Positions 7,927-15,632 of a DNA stretch of 64,000 nt are shown here, in pieces. Source of the DNA: BOG-932 sp965276835 (lineage in GTDB: Bacteria; Pseudomonadota; Alphaproteobacteria; BOG-932; Roseiterribacteraceae). Position numbers and translations under genes: made by a program. The notes under the pieces are model-generated. The model was not told the DNA's origin, ran no database searches, and saw only the letters and a list, made by a program, of their open reading frames with translations. Each line of letters begins with the position of its first letter. The stretch's first letter is position 1. The stretch spans positions 2,418,001 to 2,482,000 of the forward strand of contig OZ255631.1 of NCBI GenBank assembly GCA_965276835.1, given 5' to 3'.

Positions 7927-8679
7927 ATGAATAAGCACAAACTGGCGGCCATGACTCTGCTTCTCGTTTCCTGCGCTTTGCCGGCGGTGGCGGTCGAACC
8001 GTTGCCGGCCAATATCGCGGCAGCGGCAGCCTCGCCCGCGCACGCCGACCAGGTGGCGGCAGATGCACAGCGGCACGGGCCGGAGATATTGGCCTTCGCC
8101 GGGGTGAAGACCGGAGCCAAGGTAATCGACCTGATCCCAGGTGGCGGCTACTGGACCGAGCTGTTCTCAGGCGCCGTCGGCCCGAGCGGCCACGTCTTCG
8201 GCGTATGGCCGGCCGAATATGTGAAGGTCGACGATGACGAGCCGGGCCCTTACCGCGCGCTGGCGGCGAAATTGCCGAATGTCAGCGTGCTGGAGCAGCC
8301 GGCGGCGGGGTTGGCCGCGCCGGAGAAGGTCGACCTGATCTTCACCGCCCAGAACTATCACGACTATCTGGACCCGTTCATGGGCCCGACCGACCCGATG
8401 GTGTTGAACAAGGCGGCGTTGGCCGCGCTGAAGCCGGGCGGCATCTATCTGATCGTCGACCATGTTGCAGAGACCGGCAGCGGCGCACGCGACACCAACA
8501 CGCTGCACCGCATCGACCCGGCGCTAGTCAAATCGCAGGTGACGGCGGCGGGCTTCCAGTATGTCGGTGAAAGCAAGCTTCTGGCCAACCCGGCGGACGA
8601 TCACAAATTGAAGGTGTTCGACAAGCAGATCCGGGGAAAGACCGACCAGTTCGTCTTCAAGTTCAAAAAACCCGGGTAA
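7927..8679 (+). CDS. Exported class I methyltransferase-fold protein
   Basis: A 250-residue protein with a Sec signal peptide (MNKHK lead, hydrophobic core, cleavage near AVA). The mature part holds a Rossmann methyltransferase core: motif I VIDLIPGGGYWTELF, an aromatic FTAQNYHDYLD segment and a late LKPGGIYLIVDH strand. Family members in proteobacteria are annotated as SAM-dependent methyltransferases despite the signal peptide, so whether it uses SAM in the periplasm is unclear. The start at 7927 is chosen because it begins the signal peptide and follows AAGGGA at about 11 nt. A strong terminator follows the stop. Confidence 0.78.
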   Translation: MNKHKLAAMTLLLVSCALPAVAVEPLPANIAAAAASPAHADQVAADAQRHGPEILAFAGVKTGAKVIDLIPGGGYWTELFSGAVGPSGHVFGVWPAEYVKVDDDEPGPYRALAAKLPNVSVLEQPAAGLAAPEKVDLIFTAQNYHDYLDPFMGPTDPMVLNKAALAALKPGGIYLIVDHVAETGSGARDTNTLHRIDPALVKSQVTAAGFQYVGESKLLANPADDHKLKVFDKQIRGKTDQFVFKFKKPG

Positions 8680-8693
8680 AGCAGGACGCTACC

Positions 8694-8743
8694 TGCACCC
8701 TCACCCGGCGCTACCCGGCCGGTTGAGGGTGCAAGCGATTTTT
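8694..8743 (+). terminator. Rho-independent terminator
   Basis: The 10-bp arms TGCACCCTCA (8694-8703) and TGAGGGTGCA (8724-8733) are perfectly complementary and followed by a T5 run at 8739-8743. It closes the methyltransferase-fold gene just before the GST-like gene. Confidence 0.7.
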
Positions 8744-8779
8744 CCCTCATGTACTGTCCCCAAAACACTGGGGAAGGAC

Positions 8780-9556
8780 ATGGTCGAATATTTAAGCGTC
8801 GAGGACGCGCGGTCGCTTCCCGGGTTGCGGCTGGCGGTAACCGCGCATGTTCCAGGCATCTGGAGCGAAGCGGCGAAGGGCCTGTTCGACGCCAAGAAGA
8901 TTCCCTACGTCCTGGTCAAGCAGGTGGTCGGCGGCGAGAACAGGGCGCTAAAGGAATGGACGGCGCAGACCTCCGGCCCGGTCGCGGTGTGGAATGACGA
9001 ACGCCCGCGCTCGAGCTGGCTTGAACTGATCTATCTGGCCGAACACCTGGCGCCGGAGCCGGCGCTGATCCCGGCAAATCTGGAAGACCGCGTCCTGATG
9101 TTCGGCCTTACCAACGAACTGGCGGGCGACAACGGCTTCGGCTGGAACATGCGGCTGATCTCGCTGCATAACGCGATGGGCAAGACCGACGCAACGGATT
9201 TCCAGAAATCGGTCGTGCCGACGCTGGCCGGAAAATACCGCTACGACGCGGCCCGCGTCGCCCCGGCACGGCGGCAGATGATCGGCACCGTGACGCGGCT
9301 AAGGGAACAGTTGGCCCGGCAGAACGCAGCCGGCCGCGCCTTCCTGGTCGGCGACAGCCTGTCGGCGCTGGATATCTATTGGGCCACCTTCGCCGGGTCG
9401 ATCGACCCGTTGCCGGAAGATATCTGCGCGAACATGCCGCCGGAGATGCGCGCCGGCTATACCGATCCGGAACTGAGGGCGCTGGCTGGCCCAGCCCTGT
9501 TCGCGCTCAGGGACCGTGTCTATCGGGATCATCTCAAGCTGCCGATGGAGTTCTGA
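8780..9556 (+). CDS. Glutathione S-transferase-like protein
   Basis: A 258-residue protein. The N-terminal thioredoxin-like half has PYVLVKQVVGGENRALKEW, then GPVAVWNDERPRSSW, matching the beta3-cisPro-beta4 region of GSTs; the C-terminal half is helical with GRAFLVGDSLSALDIYWATF, the conserved N-capping box (S/T-x-x-D) of GSTs. The usual catalytic Ser/Tyr/Cys is not obvious, so conjugating activity is uncertain. The start ATG at 8780 has GGGGAAGGA directly upstream; the longer frame begins inside the terminator. It is followed after 39 nt by a co-directional SDR, suggesting a two-gene unit. Confidence 0.75.
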   Translation: MVEYLSVEDARSLPGLRLAVTAHVPGIWSEAAKGLFDAKKIPYVLVKQVVGGENRALKEWTAQTSGPVAVWNDERPRSSWLELIYLAEHLAPEPALIPANLEDRVLMFGLTNELAGDNGFGWNMRLISLHNAMGKTDATDFQKSVVPTLAGKYRYDAARVAPARRQMIGTVTRLREQLARQNAAGRAFLVGDSLSALDIYWATFAGSIDPLPEDICANMPPEMRAGYTDPELRALAGPALFALRDRVYRDHLKLPMEF

Positions 9557-9595
9557 TCGGCGGCTCTCAATCAAGCAGAAGGCACAGAGGGGAAT

Positions 9596-10441
9596 ATGCA
9601 GAGTTTCAAAGGTAGGGTTGCGGTCATCACCGGTGGCGCCAGCGGGATTGGGCTGGCGATGGCGCATTGTTTCGGCGCCGAGGGGATGAAGCTGGTCATC
9701 GCCGATATCGACGAGGCGGCGATGAAGACCGCGACCGCCGAACTGACCGCCAAGGGCTATGACGTCCTGACCAAACGCACCGATGTCGCGAAGGCGGAGG
9801 ATATCCAGGCCCTGGCCGATGCCGCGGTCGCCCGTTTCGGCGCCGTCCATATCCTGTGCAACAACGCCGGGGTCGGCGGTTTTCAGCGCTTCGAGACGAC
9901 CAGCGCCGCCACCTGGGAATGGACCATCAACGTCAATCTATGGGGCGTCATTCACGGTTGCCGGATTTTCCTGCCGATCCTGGAGGCCCAGGACGAGGCG
10001 CATATCGTCAACACCGCGTCGGTCGCCGGCGTCTATTCCTATCCGTTCCTGCATCCCTACAACGTCGCCAAGGCCGGCGTTGTCGCGTTGACCGACGGGA
10101 TGTGGCGCGAGTTCGGGACATCCAAGCCGAATGTCGGCGTCTCGGTACTGCTGCCGGCCTCGGTAGACACGGCGATCACCAACGACGAGCGCAACGCGCC
10201 GGCCGGCCACGTCACGCGCGCCGATGCGGATCCGGCGCTGGCGGAATTCCGCAAGATGTACGTCGCCGGGATCGCCGCCGGCATGAGCCCGGCCCAGGTG
10301 GCCGAGACGGTGCTGACCGGCATCAGGGAACGCCAGTCGCACATCTTCAGCCATCCGGAAACCCGTGTGCTCGCCGCCATGCGGGGCGAGGACGTGGCCG
10401 CCAACCTGCCGCTCAGGGATATGTTCGGGAACCGGCCCTAG
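9596..10441 (+). CDS. SDR family NAD(P)-dependent oxidoreductase
   Basis: A 281-residue classical SDR with TGGASGIG (residues 12-19), NNAG (about 90-93), the catalytic Ser in NTASVAGVYSY and the Tyr-Lys pair in YNVAKAG. The C-terminal extension (residues 220-281) beyond the SDR core is longer than in FabG. The start at 9596 follows GAGGGGAATATG-type Shine-Dalgarno sequence. It sits directly downstream of the GST-like gene. Substrate unknown; the long C-terminus resembles SDRs annotated for steroid or xenobiotic ketones, but that is inference. Confidence 0.88.
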   Translation: MQSFKGRVAVITGGASGIGLAMAHCFGAEGMKLVIADIDEAAMKTATAELTAKGYDVLTKRTDVAKAEDIQALADAAVARFGAVHILCNNAGVGGFQRFETTSAATWEWTINVNLWGVIHGCRIFLPILEAQDEAHIVNTASVAGVYSYPFLHPYNVAKAGVVALTDGMWREFGTSKPNVGVSVLLPASVDTAITNDERNAPAGHVTRADADPALAEFRKMYVAGIAAGMSPAQVAETVLTGIRERQSHIFSHPETRVLAAMRGEDVAANLPLRDMFGNRP

Positions 10442-10453
10442 GGCGTGTGAGTC

Positions 10454-12046
10454 TCACCCCGCCTGGAGGTGCCGGCGCGCCGTCAGTTCCTCAAGGTCCA
10501 GTTCCTGCTCGATCGCATGCAGGACGGTGTCGTGGATTTCACTGGCGCCGTGCAGGCGCAACAGCTCGTTCCGGCCGGCGGAAACCGCCGCGAGGATGAC
10601 GGAGAAGTGTGCGGCCTTGTGCCCGGTATGGCCGGTTACGTCGCGGCTGAAATTCTGGGTGGCGCGCATACGATAGCCATATTGCTCGAACAGCCGGGGA
10701 TGGCGGTGCGTACCGTCCGGCTGCAGGGATTGGCGCTCCACCTCGCGCAATTGCGCGGCGACGACCCGGGCGCGTGCATCCGCCTCCGGCAAGGTCTTTG
10801 ACGTCTTCGGGATGAAACGGTCGAGCCGGGCGGCGCGGACGAGCGGCGCCAGGGTAACGCCCTGGACCAGGACGGTCACCAGGATGACGGCGAAGGTCAC
10901 CGCCAGGATGAAATCGCGGCCGGGGAAACCCTCCGGCAAAGCAAGCGCGGCGGCGAGGCTGACCACGCCGCGCATGCCGGCCCAGCTCATTACGACCTGA
11001 ACGGCGGGGGGCACCCAGCCGCCCGAGCGCCCGGCAACGCGGTAACCCACGACCGATACGATCGACGTCAGGAATATCCAGACAAAGCGTGACAGGATCA
11101 CGGCGCCAACGATGGCGGCGGTCGCCGGGAGATATTGCGGCAGGTCCGCGAAACCGCCGCCGAGCCGCTGCAATATCCCGCGCAGCGACAGGCCGATCAG
11201 GATAAAGATAAAGGATTCCAGGATGAATTCAGCCACCTCCCACACCGCTTTTGCCTGCATGCGCGTGGTCGCCGACAGGACCCTGTGCTGGCCCGTGCCC
11301 ATAATCAGTCCGCAGGCGACAGTCGACAACACGCCGGACACGCCGACCCGTTCGGCGACGATGTAAGACGCCCAGGCGATGAGGAAGCTGGCAACGGTGG
11401 CAAGGTGCGCACTTTGCATCCGCCTAAGCAGCATCTCTGTCGCCACACCGAATGCGATGCCGACGGCGATGCCGCCGACCGCAAGCAAACCGAAGCTGGC
11501 AACCGCCGCGCCGCTGCTGAACGCGCCCGTCAGAGCGGCGGCGACCGCGAACCGGTAAAGCACCAGTCCCGACGCATCGTTGACCAGGCTTTCCGCCTCA
11601 AGAACCTGCGTCAGGCGGCGCGGCAGGGGCACGCGCTGCAGTACCGCCTTGGCGGCCACGGCATCGGGCGGCGACACGATGGCGCCGAGCGCGAAGCACG
11701 CGGCCCAGGGCAGGAACGGCGCGGCCCAATGCGCCACCACCCCGACAACGAAGGTGGTGAAGGCAACCGCCCCCACGGACAGGCCGAGGATCAGCCGCAG
11801 ATCGGCCCGGAAATCCCGCCAGGAGGTGAAATATGCGCCGGACAACAGCAAAGGCGGCAGGAACAGCACCAGAACCAGATTGGGGTCGAGCTCCAGGCTG
11901 GGCACGCCCGGGATCAGCGCCAGGGCGATTCCGCCAAGAATGAAGGCGGCAGCGGGCGGCAGATGGACCCGCCGCGCCAGCACCTCCAGCACCAGCACGA
12001 CGGCCATCAGGAACAGGATCAGCTCAAACCCGGCGACAGCGGACAT
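10454..12046 (-). CDS. Na+/H+ antiporter (CPA1 family)
   Basis: A 530-residue membrane protein with about 12 hydrophobic segments in the first 400 residues. It has the CPA1 signature region ALGAIVSPPDAVAAKAV followed by the NhaP/NHE-type LEAESLVNDASGLVLYRF, whose ND pair carries the ion-binding Asp. A hydrophilic C-terminal tail (about residues 410-530), rich in Arg and Glu, is expected in the cytoplasm and may sense pH. Predicted role: sodium (or potassium)/proton exchange at the inner membrane. It converges on the SDR at 9596-10441 and lies 9 nt downstream of yghU on the same strand, possibly read through. Confidence 0.9.
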   Translation of the reverse strand: MSAVAGFELILFLMAVVLVLEVLARRVHLPPAAAFILGGIALALIPGVPSLELDPNLVLVLFLPPLLLSGAYFTSWRDFRADLRLILGLSVGAVAFTTFVVGVVAHWAAPFLPWAACFALGAIVSPPDAVAAKAVLQRVPLPRRLTQVLEAESLVNDASGLVLYRFAVAAALTGAFSSGAAVASFGLLAVGGIAVGIAFGVATEMLLRRMQSAHLATVASFLIAWASYIVAERVGVSGVLSTVACGLIMGTGQHRVLSATTRMQAKAVWEVAEFILESFIFILIGLSLRGILQRLGGGFADLPQYLPATAAIVGAVILSRFVWIFLTSIVSVVGYRVAGRSGGWVPPAVQVVMSWAGMRGVVSLAAALALPEGFPGRDFILAVTFAVILVTVLVQGVTLAPLVRAARLDRFIPKTSKTLPEADARARVVAAQLREVERQSLQPDGTHRHPRLFEQYGYRMRATQNFSRDVTGHTGHKAAHFSVILAAVSAGRNELLRLHGASEIHDTVLHAIEQELDLEELTARRHLQAG

Positions 12047-12055
12047 CAGGGGGCC

Positions 12056-12922
12056 TTAGCTTGAAGCTTTCCCCGCCAGGTTATCGTCTATGTCCTTGGC
12101 GTCGTGGCGTTCGGCCAGGCCCGGCGGATCGCCGAATGGTCTGTTGACGACACCGCCGCGCTTGACCGCAGGGCGTTCGGCGATGGCATAGGTCCAGCGC
12201 AGCAGGTTCTTGTATTCCTTAACCTGCAGGAATTCGGCCCCGTCATTGTAAAGCTTGCCCTGCGCCAGGCCGCCATACCACGGCCAGACGGCCATGTCGG
12301 CAATGGTGAAGGCGTCGCCCGCAAGATATTCGCTTTCGGCCAAGCGGCGATCCAGCACGTCCAGCTGGCGCTTGGTTTCCATGGCGAAACGGTCGATGGC
12401 ATATTCGATCTTGGTCGGCGCATAGGCATAGAAATGGCCGAAGCCACCGCCGAGATAGGGTGCGCTGCCCATCTGCCAGAACAGCCAGGACAGGCACTCG
12501 GCCCGCGTGGCGTCGGTCGGCAGGAACGCGCCGAACTTCTCAGCTAAATAGAGCAGGATGGCGCCGGATTCGAACACGCGCACCGGCTTGGGACCACTGC
12601 GATCCAGCAAAGCCGGGATCTTCGAGTTCGGGTTGACCGAGACGAAGCCGCTGCCGAACTGGTCGCCATCGCCGATATTGATCAGCCAGGCGTCATATTC
12701 CGCGGCGGTATGCCCGGCGGCCAGCAACTCCTCCAACATCACGGTGACCTTGATGCCGTTCGGAGTCGCCAGCGAATAGAGCTGCAGCGAATGCTTGCCG
12801 GCCGGCAGGTCCTTGTCGTGCGTCGGCCCGGCGACGGGACGGTTGATCTTGGCGAACCGGCCGCCGCTTTCCTTGTCCCAGGTCCAGACTTTGGGCGGCG
12901 TATATTCGGGCGTGTCGGTCAT
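12056..12922 (-). CDS. yghU: Glutathione-dependent disulfide-bond oxidoreductase YghU
   Basis: A 288-residue protein matching E. coli YghU closely in length and order: the N-terminal extension with KVWTWDKESGG and RPVAGPTHDK, the thioredoxin-fold start LYSLATPNG, then YDAWLINIGDGDQFGSGFV, NPNSKIPAL and VFESGAILLYLAEKFG, the C-terminal GGGFGHFYAYAP and the late ERPAVKRGGVVNR. YghU is a GST-superfamily disulfide-bond reductase that binds two glutathiones through the TPNG region rather than a Tyr. It is cytoplasmic and stands 9 nt upstream of the Na+/H+ antiporter gene. The start at 12922 matches the family N-terminus. Confidence 0.93.
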   Translation of the reverse strand: MTDTPEYTPPKVWTWDKESGGRFAKINRPVAGPTHDKDLPAGKHSLQLYSLATPNGIKVTVMLEELLAAGHTAAEYDAWLINIGDGDQFGSGFVSVNPNSKIPALLDRSGPKPVRVFESGAILLYLAEKFGAFLPTDATRAECLSWLFWQMGSAPYLGGGFGHFYAYAPTKIEYAIDRFAMETKRQLDVLDRRLAESEYLAGDAFTIADMAVWPWYGGLAQGKLYNDGAEFLQVKEYKNLLRWTYAIAERPAVKRGGVVNRPFGDPPGLAERHDAKDIDDNLAGKASS

Positions 12923-13063
12923 GAGGGCGCGAGCTCCGGATGGGTGGTAAAATCACTGAGTGCAGATATGTGGGGGAATTGGTGCGATTTGGCGAGGGTT
13001 GTATGTCATACGATCATATCCGCGGCGCGACTGCGCGGAACATGTGTCCCCCTCGAGGCCTGA

Positions 13064-14191
13064 ATGCCAAATTTCGGCTGTGCTGTTTTGCTTGTCTGTA
13101 TGTGCGCGGCGACGCCCACCCTGGCGGCGGACCGGGCAATACAGCTCGCGGCGCCAACGTCGCTCCGCAAAGACATTCCGGCGTTGCCGCAGATCGCGGA
13201 TCCCGCCGACGATGCGGAGCGGCGCATCAACGCCGCGCTCAAGCGGCTGGATCGCAACGTCATGAAAGCGTCCGCGGACTGCAAGGGCGGCGACTGGCAG
13301 CGCAGCGTGGACGTACCGATGACCGGGCCGGGCTTTCTCAGCCTGACAATCACAGATAGCTTCAACTGCGATGGGACTGCCCATCCGGACGCCGGCACGA
13401 TGTCGATCGTTTACGATCTGGCGACAGGGCGGCCGGTGGACTGGACACACCTGCTGCCTGCCAGCCTGTCCGGAGCGGTTGCCCTGGAGGAACAGGCAGA
13501 CGGCACCAAGGTCGTCACCCTGGCGTCGAAACGGCTGTTCGATCTCTACATGGCCGGATACCGCGCCGGCGAAGCCCCAAGCGCCGATCTGGACGCGTGC
13601 AAACAGGCATTCCTGGAAAGCGCGAGCGGCGGACCGCCGGCAATGATGGTCTGGCTGGATGCGAAGGGCGGGGGACTGGCCGTTCAGGTCGACCTCGAAC
13701 ATGCCCAGGCCGCCTGTGTGGAGCCGGTCGTCATATCGGCGGCGGTGCTGCGGACAGAGGGCGCACAACCCGCGCTGCTGAAAGCCTTCGCAGCCACCCC
13801 ATCTGCAAGCACGGCAGCGTCGGCTGCGAAACTGCCTCTACGCCCCGGATTCTATGTGAATGCGGCCGCGGAGTGCGGTGAGGCTTCTCAGGCGACCGTC
13901 ATCCAGTTCACCGGGACGGCATTCGAGGCGGGCTCCGAGCTTTGCATGATCGTCGGCGTTACCAACCAGGGTACGGCTTATAGCATTGCGGAACATTGCC
14001 AGGAGCAGACGAGCGGGAAAACTCGCTCACCCAACGCCACAATCGTGGTTCCGGATACCGGCAGTTTCAGCACGGGAGGCAAAGGCGGCGCAACGCGATA
14101 TCGCTACTGCGCGGTCGATGCTTTGCCGGCGTCCTGGAAGAACGCGCGGGAAACCATTCCAGACTTTCCAGCCTTCGCGGGAAATCGCTGA
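13064..14191 (+). CDS. Exported hypothetical protein (375 aa)
   Basis: The product has a signal peptide (cleavage near TLAAD) and then a domain containing VYDLATGRPVDWTHLLP, a segment resembling DUF3298/RsiV-type periplasmic domains. A second, C-terminal module (from about residue 260) has several Cys residues (AECGE, ELCMIVG, EHCQEQ, YRYCAV) that could form disulfides. A low-complexity Ala/Ser linker (TPSASTAASAAK) joins the two. I do not recognise a specific function; a periplasmic binding or sensory role is only a guess. It stands alone, divergent from yghU and convergent with the VOC gene. Confidence 0.65.
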   Translation: MPNFGCAVLLVCMCAATPTLAADRAIQLAAPTSLRKDIPALPQIADPADDAERRINAALKRLDRNVMKASADCKGGDWQRSVDVPMTGPGFLSLTITDSFNCDGTAHPDAGTMSIVYDLATGRPVDWTHLLPASLSGAVALEEQADGTKVVTLASKRLFDLYMAGYRAGEAPSADLDACKQAFLESASGGPPAMMVWLDAKGGGLAVQVDLEHAQAACVEPVVISAAVLRTEGAQPALLKAFAATPSASTAASAAKLPLRPGFYVNAAAECGEASQATVIQFTGTAFEAGSELCMIVGVTNQGTAYSIAEHCQEQTSGKTRSPNATIVVPDTGSFSTGGKGGATRYRYCAVDALPASWKNARETIPDFPAFAGNR

Positions 14192-14216
14192 AGGGTTTGA
14201 GCATCGCAGGCCGTCG

Positions 14217-14708
14217 TTAGTCTGCCGGAATATATTCCAGCAGCTGGATCGTCGTGCCGCCCAGGATGTCTCCGGTGTCCAGATAGACCTCGTGGATGAT
14301 CATATTCTTGCCGTTCTGGACGGTCTTCATCTGGTAGTCGATCACCGGCACGACGCCCTCAGCGGCCAGTTTTTCCAGCGCGGATTTGGTGTCGGTGACC
14401 AGGAAGCAAAGATGCTGCATCCCCTCCCCCTTGTTGCGCAGGAAGCGGGTATGGACGGTTTCGCCCTCGGTCACCTCCACGATCTCGATGAAGGTATCGC
14501 CGTCATAGAACAGGGCAACCTTGAACTTGGGATAGGACGGCTTGCCGTCGACCAGATAATAGTCGGCCAGTTCCGCCATATCGTATTCCTGGATGTCGAA
14601 CGGCCCGACGCCGAACATCCGGGTCAGGAAGGCGGCAGTCTTCTCGCAGTCCTTGGCGACCATGCCGACATGCGAAATCCGGCCGACCTGGATGACGGGA
14701 GTGCTCAT
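14217..14708 (-). CDS. VOC (glyoxalase/bleomycin resistance/dioxygenase) family protein
   Basis: A 163-residue single-domain protein with paired VOC beta-alpha-beta-beta-beta modules. Metal-ligand positions are suggested by RISHVGMVAKD near residue 13, GMQHLCFLV near residue 97 and the Glu in TIQLLEY near the C-terminus (H-H-E pattern), so it may be metal dependent. The start at 14708 overlaps the stop of the MBL-fold gene by 4 nt (ATGA), so the two are translationally coupled and probably act on the same substrate. The longer upstream frame is inside the MBL gene and is not used. Confidence 0.82.
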   Translation of the reverse strand: MSTPVIQVGRISHVGMVAKDCEKTAAFLTRMFGVGPFDIQEYDMAELADYYLVDGKPSYPKFKVALFYDGDTFIEIVEVTEGETVHTRFLRNKGEGMQHLCFLVTDTKSALEKLAAEGVVPVIDYQMKTVQNGKNMIIHEVYLDTGDILGGTTIQLLEYIPAD

Positions 14709-15610
14709 TCGACGAACCTGAATGTTGTGCCGCCGTCGTGGCGGACGATCCGGCCGGCGGTCGGATCGGGGAAATGGGCGGCCAGGAGGATCGTTCCCTT
14801 GTCGGCGAAACTTTCGACGAAATGCCGCCGGGTCGCCAGCCCCGCCTCGGCATCCGCATCGACATGCATATACAAGGTCGGGTCCTGGATTTGAGCGGGG
14901 TGGTGAAAGACGTCGCCGGTGAAGATGGCGTGCTGATGCGCATGGCCGCCGCATTGGGCGTGGATCACCATGTGACCCGGCGTGTGGCCGGGGAATCCTT
15001 CGAACCAGACGCCATTGCCGATCTCGCGTTCGACCAGATGGCCGGTGCGGACCAGCTCCGCCTGACCCGAGTTCAGCACCGGCAGGACGCTGTCGTCATA
15101 GGCCTCGCGCGTCAGGGCATATTGCGGATGGTCGGGCGGCAGCCCGCCGTAATAGGCGACGTCGATTTCCGACATCATGTAACGCGCGTTGGGAAAGGTC
15201 GGGACCCAGGCGCCGTTTTCCAGCCGGGTGTTCCAGCCGACATGATCGCTGTGCAGATGGGTGCACAGCACGACGTCGATATCCTTTGGCTTGAGGCCGA
15301 GCGCCGCGAGATTTCCCAGGTAATCGTGGTTCAGCATGTTCATGCCGGCCATGATGCCGGTGCGGCTCTTGCCGTTGCCGTTGCAGGTGTCGATCAGGAT
15401 GTTGAGGTCACCGGTCTGCAGCACGAAGCTGTGCATGCTGAGGTAAAAATCGCTGGACCCAGGGTTGCCGCAGCGCGCGTCCATCGTACGGCGCAGATCG
15501 GCCAGCCGATCCGCCGTCATGCCCGCGAATATCTCCGCCGGCACCGGCAGATCGCCGATGGATTCAACGAATTTGCGGATGGTGAAACCGCCAAGCGTGA
15601 TCGGCCGCAT
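14705..15610 (-). CDS. MBL-fold metallohydrolase
   Basis: A 301-residue metallo-beta-lactamase-fold hydrolase. Zinc ligands are visible in order: H-x-H-x-D-H in CTHLHSDHVGW, a His in FPGHTPGHM, an Asp in FTGDVFHH and a late His in LAAHFPD. The layout matches lactonase-like or general MBL hydrolases of about 300 residues. It is co-directional and overlaps the VOC gene by 4 nt, forming a two-gene unit that might hydrolyse and rearrange one compound. It begins 22 nt after the end of the histidine-kinase gene on the same strand. Confidence 0.88.
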   Translation of the reverse strand: MRPITLGGFTIRKFVESIGDLPVPAEIFAGMTADRLADLRRTMDARCGNPGSSDFYLSMHSFVLQTGDLNILIDTCNGNGKSRTGIMAGMNMLNHDYLGNLAALGLKPKDIDVVLCTHLHSDHVGWNTRLENGAWVPTFPNARYMMSEIDVAYYGGLPPDHPQYALTREAYDDSVLPVLNSGQAELVRTGHLVEREIGNGVWFEGFPGHTPGHMVIHAQCGGHAHQHAIFTGDVFHHPAQIQDPTLYMHVDADAEAGLATRRHFVESFADKGTILLAAHFPDPTAGRIVRHDGGTTFRFVE

Positions 15611-15632
15611 GCCTTACCCTTCCCTCTGGTGT

